From Empedobacter tilapiae (GTDB lineage Bacteria; Bacteroidota; Bacteroidia; Flavobacteriales; Weeksellaceae), in the NCBI RefSeq assembly GCF_004785645.1, contig NZ_SRPE01000004.1:248001-312000 (forward strand): a DNA stretch of 64,000 nt, in the 5' to 3' direction. Under the pieces are notes generated by a model that was not told the origin of the DNA, did no database searches, and worked only from the letters and a program-made list of their open reading frames with translations. The translations under genes and the position numbers were made by a program. This document shows, piece by piece, positions 1 to 7,074 of this stretch (its first letter is position 1; each line of letters opens with the position of its first letter).

Positions 1-1076
1 TTTATTTCATTTATAACATTTTCTCCATCAGCTTTCTTTAAATCAATCTCTAATCCGCTTAACCTTCTTCTTATTTTTAATTCTTCACTACTATTATTTT
101 TTTTAATAGCAATTTGAAGTAAAATGGATTGGATATCATATTCGAAACTATTAAGATGTGTTTTTCTTGAAGCAATTTTTTCTGCTTCATTTAATAACTT
201 TTCTGCTTTGTCAATTTGATTTAAACTTAAATATAATTCACCCAGTTTTATATCAGCATACATTAAATTTTTTAAGTTATTTTCTTCTTTGGAAATTTCA
301 ATGTCTTTTTTTAAATTACTAATAGCAAGTTCGTATTGTTTGTTATGAATATTAATAGCAGCAATATCGCCCAACGCCTTTGCGTATCTAATCTTATCAT
401 TGTTTTGTAAAGCATACTTTTGTGTAAGATAAAAATATTCATTAGCCTTTTTTAAATCATTTTTTTCGAGATAAATATGTCCAATTGCATTTAAGATTGT
501 ACCATATTCTTTATCCTTTTTATCTGTATATTGTAAGGCTAACAGTAGATATTTTTTGCTTTTATCGAATTCTCTAACATTCATAAAGAAAAAAGCATTT
601 TTCTTATAAATATCACTTTTCTGAAAAATATATTCGTTATCTGTTTGTTCGAGAAGCTTAGAAACTTCCATAAAAAAAGGAAATGCCTTTTGGTAATCAC
701 TAAAGGAATAATAGTAATATCCATATTGAGTATTTACCCAAATTTGTAAATTAACTAAATCTATTTTTTCAGCTGAAGTTTTAGCTTTTTTAAAAAGTAT
801 ATCACTTTTCGAATTAAGTTTATCTAGATTATTAGCATAAATTTTTGCTAAATATACTTTATAAATAATATTTAAATTTTCAGAAATTAAAGGAGTTGAT
901 TTACTTTGTAAGCCTTTAAAATTATTTTGTAATTGAATAGAATCTGTAATCTCTTTGTTTTGATTGATCACGTATTCTAACAAAACTAAATCTTCATTTT
1001 TTCTAGCTGAACTAAATGATATATTGGTAAATAAGATAAATAAAGTAAAGAGAAAAAAAATAAAGGATTTTAGCAT
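1..1076 (-). CDS. TPR-repeat exported protein (3' end outside window)
   Basis: An open minus-strand frame begins at the ATG at 1076 and runs without a stop off the left edge, so at least 358 residues are present and the C-terminus is missing. Residues 1-25 are a hydrophobic signal peptide or membrane anchor ending near SFSSA. The rest is helical, with several recognisable tetratricopeptide units, the clearest around residues 180-300 (alternating Y/L/A pattern, for example ILNAIGHIYLEKNDLKKA). In Flavobacteriia such proteins often continue into a transmembrane helix and a C-terminal HTH domain, acting as membrane-tethered regulators, but that part is not visible here. Function is therefore open. 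Confidence 0.8.
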   Translation of the reverse strand, partial: MLKSFIFFLFTLFILFTNISFSSARKNEDLVLLEYVINQNKEITDSIQLQNNFKGLQSKSTPLISENLNIIYKVYLAKIYANNLDKLNSKSDILFKKAKTSAEKIDLVNLQIWVNTQYGYYYYSFSDYQKAFPFFMEVSKLLEQTDNEYIFQKSDIYKKNAFFFMNVREFDKSKKYLLLALQYTDKKDKEYGTILNAIGHIYLEKNDLKKANEYFYLTQKYALQNNDKIRYAKALGDIAAINIHNKQYELAISNLKKDIEISKEENNLKNLMYADIKLGELYLSLNQIDKAEKLLNEAEKIASRKTHLNSFEYDIQSILLQIAIKKNNSSEELKIRRRLSGLEIDLKKADGENVINEI

Positions 1077-1186
1077 ATTTTTTTTTCAAATATAAATTGA
1101 AAAATTAGTTATAAAAAGTAAATGAATAAGTATTTTATAAACAATTAAGACGTGAATAAGTGTTTGTTTATTAGTCTCTTAGTGAT

Positions 1187-1245
1187 TGTCCCCCAAAATG
1201 TCCCCTTTAAAAAAATAAATTTTATTTTCGTTTTTTCTAAATTTG
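1187..1245 (+). promoter_or_regulatory. Direct-repeat element TGTCCCC x2 plus -7 box
   Basis: TGTCCCCCAAAATGTCCCC at 1187-1205 is a direct repeat of TGTCCCC with a 12-bp period. A Bacteroidota -7 element TAAATTTG lies at 1238-1245, 39 bp after the second TGT. No -33 TTTG is visible, as expected of an activator-dependent promoter. The same arrangement occurs on the minus strand at 54947-55004. Predicted transcription would start near 1250 and run rightwards. Confidence 0.55.
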
Positions 1246-1249
1246 AATA

Positions 1250-1380
1250 AGTAATGAGGATTACTAATTACCAAACTATTAAGTAAATAAGATTACACTC
1301 TCAATTAACTAAACTTATTATAAATCTAATTATCCAATTTTTGTTCCTTTAGAGGTATAACCTTTAGAGGAATTTTTTTT
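1250..1380 (+). ncRNA. Candidate small RNA or attenuated leader
   Basis: This is the interval between the predicted start site (about 1250, after the -7 box at 1238-1245) and the strong terminator at 1344-1380. It has no credible reading frame. Its 5' end can fold into a short hairpin (AGTAAT-GAGG-ATTACT, 1250-1265) and its 3' end is the terminator stem. It lies just before the oxidoreductase gene at 1421, so it could be an independent RNA of about 130 nt or a leader whose termination controls that gene. I do not recognise an RNA family. Confidence 0.35.
1344..1380 (+). terminator. Intrinsic terminator upstream of 1421
   Basis: A 13-bp stem (1344-1356 with 1360-1372, two G-U pairs, loop ATA) is followed by eight T residues at 1373-1380. 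The two arms are also a direct repeat of CCTTTAGAGG. It points rightwards although no coding gene ends upstream on this strand. Confidence 0.75.
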
Positions 1381-1420
1381 GAACTATATTCTTCGTAATT
1401 TAGTTTTAGAATTATTTTGA

Positions 1421-2419
1421 ATGGAACGATTGAAAAAAATAAATTACTCAGTGTTAGATTTGGCTTATGTTAGAGAAGGAGAAACATTAAATCAAACGTT
1501 CAAAAACACGTTAGAAAATGCAAAATTTGTTGACGAATTAGGATATAGTCGTTACTGGTTATCAGAACATCATAATATGCAAAATGTTGCAAGTGCAGCA
1601 ACTTCTATATTAATTGGATATGTAGCTGGTGCTACAAAAAAAATAAAAATAGGTTCAGGAGGGATAATGTTACCTAATCATACAACATTATCAATTGCAG
1701 AACAATTTGGAACGTTAGAAGCTCTTTATCCAAATCGTATCGATTTAGGATTAGGTCGCGCTCCAGGAACAGATCAATTAACAGCCTCAATTCTTCGTCG
1801 AGGAGATAATTTTATGAATTATGATTTTGAAGCTGAAATCAAAAATTTACAACAATATTTTAGTTCAGAAAATAAAGAAAGTAAAGTACGTGCAATTCCT
1901 GGAGAAGGAGCAAATGTTCCACTTTATATTTTGGGATCAAGTACAGATTCAGCTTTTTTGGCAGCAAAATTAGGTTTACCTTATGCGTTTGCAGGACACT
2001 TTGCACCGCAACAGTTTTATAATGCAGTTGAGATTTATCGATCTCAATTTCAACCTTCAGAGTTTTTGGAGGAACCTTATACAATCGCTTGTGTCAATGT
2101 AATTGCAGCGAATACAGACGAAGAAGCACATTATTTATCGATGTCTATGTACCAAGGTTTCTTGAATATTATAACAGATAAACGTCAGCCAATAGTTTCT
2201 CCAGAGAAAACACAATTAGAATTAGCTTCTCCAGAACAGAAATATATGTTAAAAGGAATGACAGCTTTATCTTTTATAGGTAGCAAAGGTGCATTGTCTC
2301 AAAGTTTTGACGAATTTATTTTTGAATCTAAGATTGATGAAATTATGGTTTCTTCAAATATTTTTGATCAAAAAGCAAAACGAAAATCCTATCAAATTGT
2401 TAGTGAATTATTTCGTTAG
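1421..2419 (+). CDS. LLM-class flavin-dependent oxidoreductase (YhbW/MsnO8-like)
   Basis: A 332-residue luciferase-like monooxygenase, a TIM-barrel FMN-using cytosolic enzyme. Visible family marks are the LSEHHN segment at residues 47-52, a GGIMLPNH loop at 80-87 and the LGLGRAPGTD stretch at about 110-119, as in bacterial LLM proteins of the YhbW type. The physiological substrate is unknown. It sits 40 bp after a terminator and its TAG stop directly abuts the ATG of the following membrane protein, so the two are probably co-transcribed. Confidence 0.9.
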   Translation: MERLKKINYSVLDLAYVREGETLNQTFKNTLENAKFVDELGYSRYWLSEHHNMQNVASAATSILIGYVAGATKKIKIGSGGIMLPNHTTLSIAEQFGTLEALYPNRIDLGLGRAPGTDQLTASILRRGDNFMNYDFEAEIKNLQQYFSSENKESKVRAIPGEGANVPLYILGSSTDSAFLAAKLGLPYAFAGHFAPQQFYNAVEIYRSQFQPSEFLEEPYTIACVNVIAANTDEEAHYLSMSMYQGFLNIITDKRQPIVSPEKTQLELASPEQKYMLKGMTALSFIGSKGALSQSFDEFIFESKIDEIMVSSNIFDQKAKRKSYQIVSELFR

Positions 2420-2914
2420 ATGAAATCAAAAAAAATTTCAAAACTCAATTATTATTCTATGTTTGTTGATCAATTTAAAGATCAATTGACAATTGTTTTG
2501 ATGCTAAATCTTATTTTATTTTTTATTGCAAATCATTGGAGCTATGTTGTTCCAGAAGTATTTCTATTTGTAAGTCATAAAGATATTTTTGAATTATTTA
2601 GAGAACAGTTTGTTTTAAACGAATTTTTCGAGGTTTTAGCTTATACTTTTTTAGGTGCTTTATTTATTCATTTAGGAACGTATAAAATGAATAAAGTCTG
2701 GATTTTTAGACTTAATGCATTACTTCTAATAATTGTATCAACTTATTTTTGGACAATTCCTTTAGTACAAAGTGCTGTTATAGTTTTGGAAAAAGGACAT
2801 CCATTTTTTATTGCTGCAATAATTGGGCAAATTCTTTTGTATTTGATTGTTGGAAATGAATTTTTGAGCTTCATCAAAAATAAAATAAAACAGCCCAAAA
2901 TCAATCATTCTTAG
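2420..2914 (+). CDS. Small polytopic membrane protein, unknown function
   Basis: 164 residues with about four hydrophobic segments (near 24-40, 68-84, 96-114 and 126-148) and a basic C-terminal tail. I do not recognise a family. The start codon follows the stop of the upstream oxidoreductase with no gap, implying translational coupling. The next gene has its own -7 element overlapping the end of this one. Confidence 0.75.
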   Translation: MKSKKISKLNYYSMFVDQFKDQLTIVLMLNLILFFIANHWSYVVPEVFLFVSHKDIFELFREQFVLNEFFEVLAYTFLGALFIHLGTYKMNKVWIFRLNALLLIIVSTYFWTIPLVQSAVIVLEKGHPFFIAAIIGQILLYLIVGNEFLSFIKNKIKQPKINHS

Positions 2915-2915
2915 T

Positions 2916-2923
2916 TATATTTG
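2916..2923 (+). promoter_or_regulatory. -7 element TATATTTG before the polyprenyl synthetase
   Basis: An exact TAnnTTTG match 31 bp upstream of the ATG at 2954. The in-frame TTG at 2921 lies inside this box and so is unlikely to be translated. No clear -33 TTTG is seen. Confidence 0.55.
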
Positions 2924-2953
2924 CCAAAACTTAATTTTTACAAAAATCAAACT

Positions 2954-3925
2954 ATGTACTCATTTGATAAATTTCACGAATTAATTGCCGAAACAATCGA
3001 TAAAGATCCATTTTCTAAAAATCCAGAAGAGCTATACGAGCCAATGGATTATATTTTGAATATTGGAGGGAAAAGAATTCGTCCAATTTTGACTTTATTG
3101 GGAACTAATTTGTTTGATGGAGAACTTGAAAAAGCGTTGAAACCTTCGTTAGCGATTGAGTTTTTTCATAATTTTTCGTTGATGCATGACGATATTATGG
3201 ACAATGCTTCGTTGAGAAGAAGTAAACCAACAGTTCACGAAAAATTTGGATTAAATACGGCGATTCTTTCAGGTGATGCGATGTTGGTAAAAGCGTACCA
3301 ATATTTAGAAGATTTAGAACCAGAATTATTTAAAAGTTCGACAAAATTATTTTCTAAAACTGCTTTAGAAGTTTGTGAAGGACAACAATTGGATGTGAAT
3401 TATGAAACAAAATTGAATGTTTCGTATGAAGATTACATCAAAATGATTTCTTTAAAAACGAGTGTTTTACTTGGCTGTGCTTTGAAATTAGGAGCAATGA
3501 TTGGAAATGCTTCGGAAGAAGATGCAGAGAAATTATACCAATATGGTTTGAATTTAGGAATCGCATATCAATTGAAAGATGATTATTTGGATGTTTTTGG
3601 TAGCCTTGAACATTTAGGTAAAAAACATGCTGGGGATATTTTCGAGAATAAGAAAACAATTCTTTACATTTCTGCTTTAGAAGCGGCAAACGAAGAAGAA
3701 AAAGAGGAATTATTATATTGGTATAGTTCAAATACAGATAATATAGATAAAGTATATGCGGTAGAAAAATTATTCAGAAAACTGAATGTTAACCGTAAAC
3801 TTTCGACATTAATTAGAGAGTATACAAATAAAGCGCACAGCTATTTGGATCAAATTGATGTTCCAGAAGAACGTAAATCTTATTTGAGAGAATTAAGCGA
3901 AGTTTTAATTGATCGACAAGGATAA
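2954..3925 (+). CDS. Polyprenyl synthetase (trans-isoprenyl diphosphate synthase)
   Basis: 323 residues condensing allylic diphosphates with isopentenyl diphosphate. Both aspartate-rich motifs are present: DDIMD at residues 79-83 and DDYLD at 209-213, with GGKRIRP at 38-44. The residue five positions before the first motif is phenylalanine, which in this family tends to limit product length (C15-C20), so a short-chain product is more likely than octaprenyl; this is inference. The frame opens upstream to TTG 2921, but that lies in a promoter box, so ATG 2954 is chosen. It is followed closely by the GSCFA and tatD genes. Confidence 0.92.
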   Translation: MYSFDKFHELIAETIDKDPFSKNPEELYEPMDYILNIGGKRIRPILTLLGTNLFDGELEKALKPSLAIEFFHNFSLMHDDIMDNASLRRSKPTVHEKFGLNTAILSGDAMLVKAYQYLEDLEPELFKSSTKLFSKTALEVCEGQQLDVNYETKLNVSYEDYIKMISLKTSVLLGCALKLGAMIGNASEEDAEKLYQYGLNLGIAYQLKDDYLDVFGSLEHLGKKHAGDIFENKKTILYISALEAANEEEKEELLYWYSSNTDNIDKVYAVEKLFRKLNVNRKLSTLIREYTNKAHSYLDQIDVPEERKSYLRELSEVLIDRQG

Positions 3926-3927
3926 AA

Positions 3928-4917
3928 ATGCAATTTCGAACGACTTTTCAAATTCAATCTTCTGATTTTAAACTCAATCATCAACACAAAATATTGACGA
4001 TAGGCTCTTGTTTTTCAGATGAAATTGGAAAACGTTTGATCGATTTAAAGTTTGACGGATTAATTAATCCATTTGGTGTGATTTTTAATTCGCATTCTAT
4101 TCAAAATTTAATTGAAAGAAGCATTCTAAAAAAATATTTTACAACAGCAGATGTACATCAAAATGGAGAAGAATTTTTCTGTTTTGATGTACATTCGTCG
4201 TTTAATGCGTTGACGAAAGAAGCTGTTTTAGAGGAATTAAATTCGACTTTAGATCAAGTTCATGATTATATTCTTTCTTGTGATGTTGTGATGATTACAT
4301 TGGGAACATCGTGGATTTATGAATGGAAAACATCTAATCAAATTGTCGCAAATTGTCATAAAGTTGACGCAAAACAATTTGAAAAAAGATTATTAACAAC
4401 AGAAGAAAATCTAAAATCATTGGAATTAATTTTTTCAGATTTGAAGAAAATTAATCCAAAAATTCACATCATTACAACAGTTAGTCCAGTTCGTCATACA
4501 AAAGATGGAATGATCGAAAATAATGTAAGCAAAGCGAGATTGTTAGACGCTTTATATGAATTGAGTCTTCAAAATAATCAAGTTGAATATTTTCCATCAT
4601 ATGAATTAGTTTTGGATGATTTGAGAGATTATCGTTTTTTCAAAGAAGATTTGATTCATCCAACAAAACAAGCCGTTGATTATATTTGGGAAAAATTTTC
4701 GGAAACTTATTTCGAAAAATCAACGCAAACAATTATTCAAAAAATAAACAAAGTTATTTCAGCGATTAAACACCGTCCTTTTAATGAAGAATCAGATAAT
4801 CATCAACAATTTTTAGTAAAAACGATTACATTGATGAATGAATTAGAAAAAGGAAATCAACTCGATTTTTCAGCTGAAAAAGAACTTTTGAAATCAAAAA
4901 TAAAACATGTTAATTGA
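3928..4917 (+). CDS. GSCFA domain-containing protein
   Basis: 329 residues. The name-giving motif appears as GSCFS at residues 26-30, followed by DEIG and LINPFGVIFN, typical of this Bacteroidota family, which is distantly related to SGNH/GDSL hydrolases. A late HPTK segment (DLIHPTKQA) could supply the catalytic histidine of an SGNH-like site. Function is not established. It starts 2 bp after the polyprenyl synthetase stop and overlaps tatD by 11 bp, so the three genes form an operon. Confidence 0.88.
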   Translation: MQFRTTFQIQSSDFKLNHQHKILTIGSCFSDEIGKRLIDLKFDGLINPFGVIFNSHSIQNLIERSILKKYFTTADVHQNGEEFFCFDVHSSFNALTKEAVLEELNSTLDQVHDYILSCDVVMITLGTSWIYEWKTSNQIVANCHKVDAKQFEKRLLTTEENLKSLELIFSDLKKINPKIHIITTVSPVRHTKDGMIENNVSKARLLDALYELSLQNNQVEYFPSYELVLDDLRDYRFFKEDLIHPTKQAVDYIWEKFSETYFEKSTQTIIQKINKVISAIKHRPFNEESDNHQQFLVKTITLMNELEKGNQLDFSAEKELLKSKIKHVN

Positions 4918-5674
4918 TACACATACACATCTATATTCGGAACAATTTGAAAATGATATAGATGAAGTAATTGCGCGAGCAAAGCAAAATGGAGTAGAGC
5001 GATTTTATTTGCCAGCAATTGATAAAAGTTACACGGACAGAATGTTGGCATTAGAATGTCAACATCAAGATTCGATGTTTGCGATGATGGGTTTACATCC
5101 GTGTTCGGTTCATCCAGATACGATAGAAGAGGAATTGACTCATGTGCGTGAATGGATTGATAAACGTCCATTTAAAGCGATTGGCGAAATCGGAATTGAT
5201 TTGTATTGGGAAAAGGAATTTTTACAAACGCAACAAGATGCTTTCAAAATACAAATTGAATGGGCAAAAGAAAAGAATTTACCAATTGTGATTCATTGTC
5301 GTGATGCATTCAACGAAGTTTTTGAAGTATTAGAAGAAGTAAAAGATGAAAAATTATTCGGAATTTTTCATTGCTTTTCTGGAACAAAAGAAGATGCACA
5401 ACGCGCAATTGATTTCAATTTAAAATTAGGAATTGGTGGAGTTGTGACCTTCAAAAATGGAAAAATAGATCAATTTTTAGGTGATTTTGATATCAAAGAT
5501 ATCGTTCTCGAAACAGATTCACCTTATTTAGCTCCAGTTCCGTTTCGTGGAAAACGAAATGAAAGTAGTTATTTGACACATGTTTGCGATAAGTTGGTCG
5601 ATATTTATCATCAAACACCAACTGAAATTGCAGCAATTACAACAAAAAATGCGTTTGACATTTTCGAACGTTAG
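4907..5674 (+). CDS. TatD family metal-dependent hydrolase
   Basis: 255 residues, the usual length for TatD-type DNases or deoxyribonucleases of the amidohydrolase superfamily. Metal ligands are visible: DTHTH at residues 4-8, a GEIGID segment in the first third, HCRD and FHCFSG in the middle and ETDSPYLAP near 200. It overlaps the GSCFA gene by 11 bp. Likely a cytosolic 3'-5' exonuclease or quality-control hydrolase; the exact substrate is not deducible. Confidence 0.92.
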   Translation: MLIDTHTHLYSEQFENDIDEVIARAKQNGVERFYLPAIDKSYTDRMLALECQHQDSMFAMMGLHPCSVHPDTIEEELTHVREWIDKRPFKAIGEIGIDLYWEKEFLQTQQDAFKIQIEWAKEKNLPIVIHCRDAFNEVFEVLEEVKDEKLFGIFHCFSGTKEDAQRAIDFNLKLGIGGVVTFKNGKIDQFLGDFDIKDIVLETDSPYLAPVPFRGKRNESSYLTHVCDKLVDIYHQTPTEIAAITTKNAFDIFER

Positions 5675-5695
5675 GATAAATCAGATTAGAAAAAT

Positions 5696-5703
5696 TATAT
5701 TTG
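5696..5703 (+). promoter_or_regulatory. -7 element TATATTTG before pyrH
   Basis: An exact TAnnTTTG box 22 bp after the tatD stop and 21 bp before the ATG of pyrH at 5725. It makes the in-frame TTG at 5701 a poor start candidate. No -33 element is evident. Confidence 0.55.
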
Positions 5704-5724
5704 CAAAAGAAAACCTTTGACAAG

Positions 5725-6435
5725 ATGAAATACAAAAGAATATTACTTAAATTGAGTGGTGAAGCATTAATGGGAGATTTACAATATGGTATTGATCCAA
5801 ATATGCTGAAACAATATGCGCAACAGATAAAAGGAGTTGCAGAACTTGGTTGCGAAGTAGCAATCGTAATCGGAGGTGGTAATATTTTTAGAGGTGTACA
5901 AGGTGTTGCTTCTGGTATGGATCGTGTACAAGGAGATTATATGGGAATGTTAGCAACTGTGATTAACAGTATGGCATTGCAAGGAGCTTTGGAAGATGCT
6001 GGCGTTAATACGCGTTTACAAACGGCTATTCGTATGGAGCAAATCGCAGAACCATTTATAAAAAGGAGAGCAACGCGTCATTTAGAAAAAGGTCGTGTCG
6101 TAATTTTTGGTGCAGGAACAGGAAATCCATATTTTACAACAGATACAGCAGCAGTTTTGAGAGCAATTGAAACACAAGCTGATGTTATTTTGAAAGGAAC
6201 TCGTGTTGACGGAATTTATACTGCAGATCCAGAAAAAGACCCAACAGCAGAGAAATTCGAAACAATTTCTTATCAAGAAGTTTACGATAAAAACTTAAAA
6301 GTAATGGATATGACAGCTTTTACTTTGAGTGAAGAAAATAATTTACCTATTATTGTATTTGATATGAATACAGATGGTAACTTGAAAAAATTAATTTTAG
6401 GAGATAACGTAGGTACTCTAGTAACAAATAAATAA
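5725..6435 (+). CDS. pyrH: UMP kinase
   Basis: 236 residues of the amino-acid kinase fold, phosphorylating UMP to UDP in pyrimidine nucleotide synthesis. Marks: [12 protein letters not shown] at the N-terminus, [11 protein letters not shown] for nucleotide binding, [16 protein letters not shown], and [13 protein letters not shown], all as in bacterial PyrH. The length equals the family norm when started at ATG 5725 rather than at the TTG at 5701, which is inside the -7 box. Followed after 8 bp by frr, the common pyrH-frr pair. Confidence 0.97.
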   Translation: MKYKRILLKLSGEALMGDLQYGIDPNMLKQYAQQIKGVAELGCEVAIVIGGGNIFRGVQGVASGMDRVQGDYMGMLATVINSMALQGALEDAGVNTRLQTAIRMEQIAEPFIKRRATRHLEKGRVVIFGAGTGNPYFTTDTAAVLRAIETQADVILKGTRVDGIYTADPEKDPTAEKFETISYQEVYDKNLKVMDMTAFTLSEENNLPIIVFDMNTDGNLKKLILGDNVGTLVTNK

Positions 6436-6443
6436 ATCCCGAA

Positions 6444-6998
6444 ATGGAAGAATTAGATATTATTTTAGAAACGGCTAAGGAGCAAATGCAGGGAACTGTA
6501 AGTCACTTAGAGGTTGCATTCGACAAATTAAGAGCAGGTAAAGCTACTCCTGCAATGTTAAGTTCAGTTCGTGTTGATTACTACGGAAGTTTATCTCCGT
6601 TAACTCAAATTGCAAATGTAAATACTCCAGATGCAATGACATTGAGCATTCAACCATATGAGAAAAATTTAATTCATGAAATCGAAAAAGCAATCATCAA
6701 TGCTAATTTAGGCTTTGCACCTTCTAACAATGGAGATACAATTATTATCAGTATTCCTCCAGTAACAGAAGAACGTCGTAAAGAGTTGGTGAAAATGGCA
6801 AAAGCGGATATGGAACATGCAAAAATTTCTCTTCGTAATGCGCGCCAAGATGCAAACAAAGCATTGAAAGGTGTAAAAGAAGCTTCTGAAGACATGGTGA
6901 AAGATTACGAGACACGTGTGCAAGGACTAACAGATAAGTTTTCTAAGAAATTAGAAGAAGCTTTAACAAAAAAAGAAGCTGAAATCATGAAAGTTTAA
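6444..6998 (+). CDS. frr: Ribosome recycling factor
   Basis: 184 residues, the standard RRF length. It splits post-termination ribosomes together with EF-G. Recognisable segments are the FDKLRAGKATPAML stretch near the N-terminus, VDYYGSLSPLTQIANV, and the C-terminal long helix ending in KKLEEALTKKEAEIMKV. It lies 8 bp after pyrH and ends in an intrinsic terminator. Confidence 0.97.
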   Translation: MEELDIILETAKEQMQGTVSHLEVAFDKLRAGKATPAMLSSVRVDYYGSLSPLTQIANVNTPDAMTLSIQPYEKNLIHEIEKAIINANLGFAPSNNGDTIIISIPPVTEERRKELVKMAKADMEHAKISLRNARQDANKALKGVKEASEDMVKDYETRVQGLTDKFSKKLEEALTKKEAEIMKV

Positions 6999-7025
6999 TC
7001 TTTCTTGAAAAAAAAATATTTTAAG

Positions 7026-7047
7026 GCAGCGTTTCGCTGCTTTTTTT
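7026..7047 (+). terminator. Terminator after frr
   Basis: GCAGCG/CGCTGC stem with a TTT loop at 7026-7040, followed by seven T residues. Confidence 0.9.
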
Positions 7048-7074
7048 ATTTATTTGCATAATCAATTTCAAAAG

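Noticed and set aside
1-1076. Possible frameshift or fragmentation of the left-edge TPR gene
   Set aside because: The minus-strand frame reads through without stops to the window edge, so it is a truncated view and not a broken gene.
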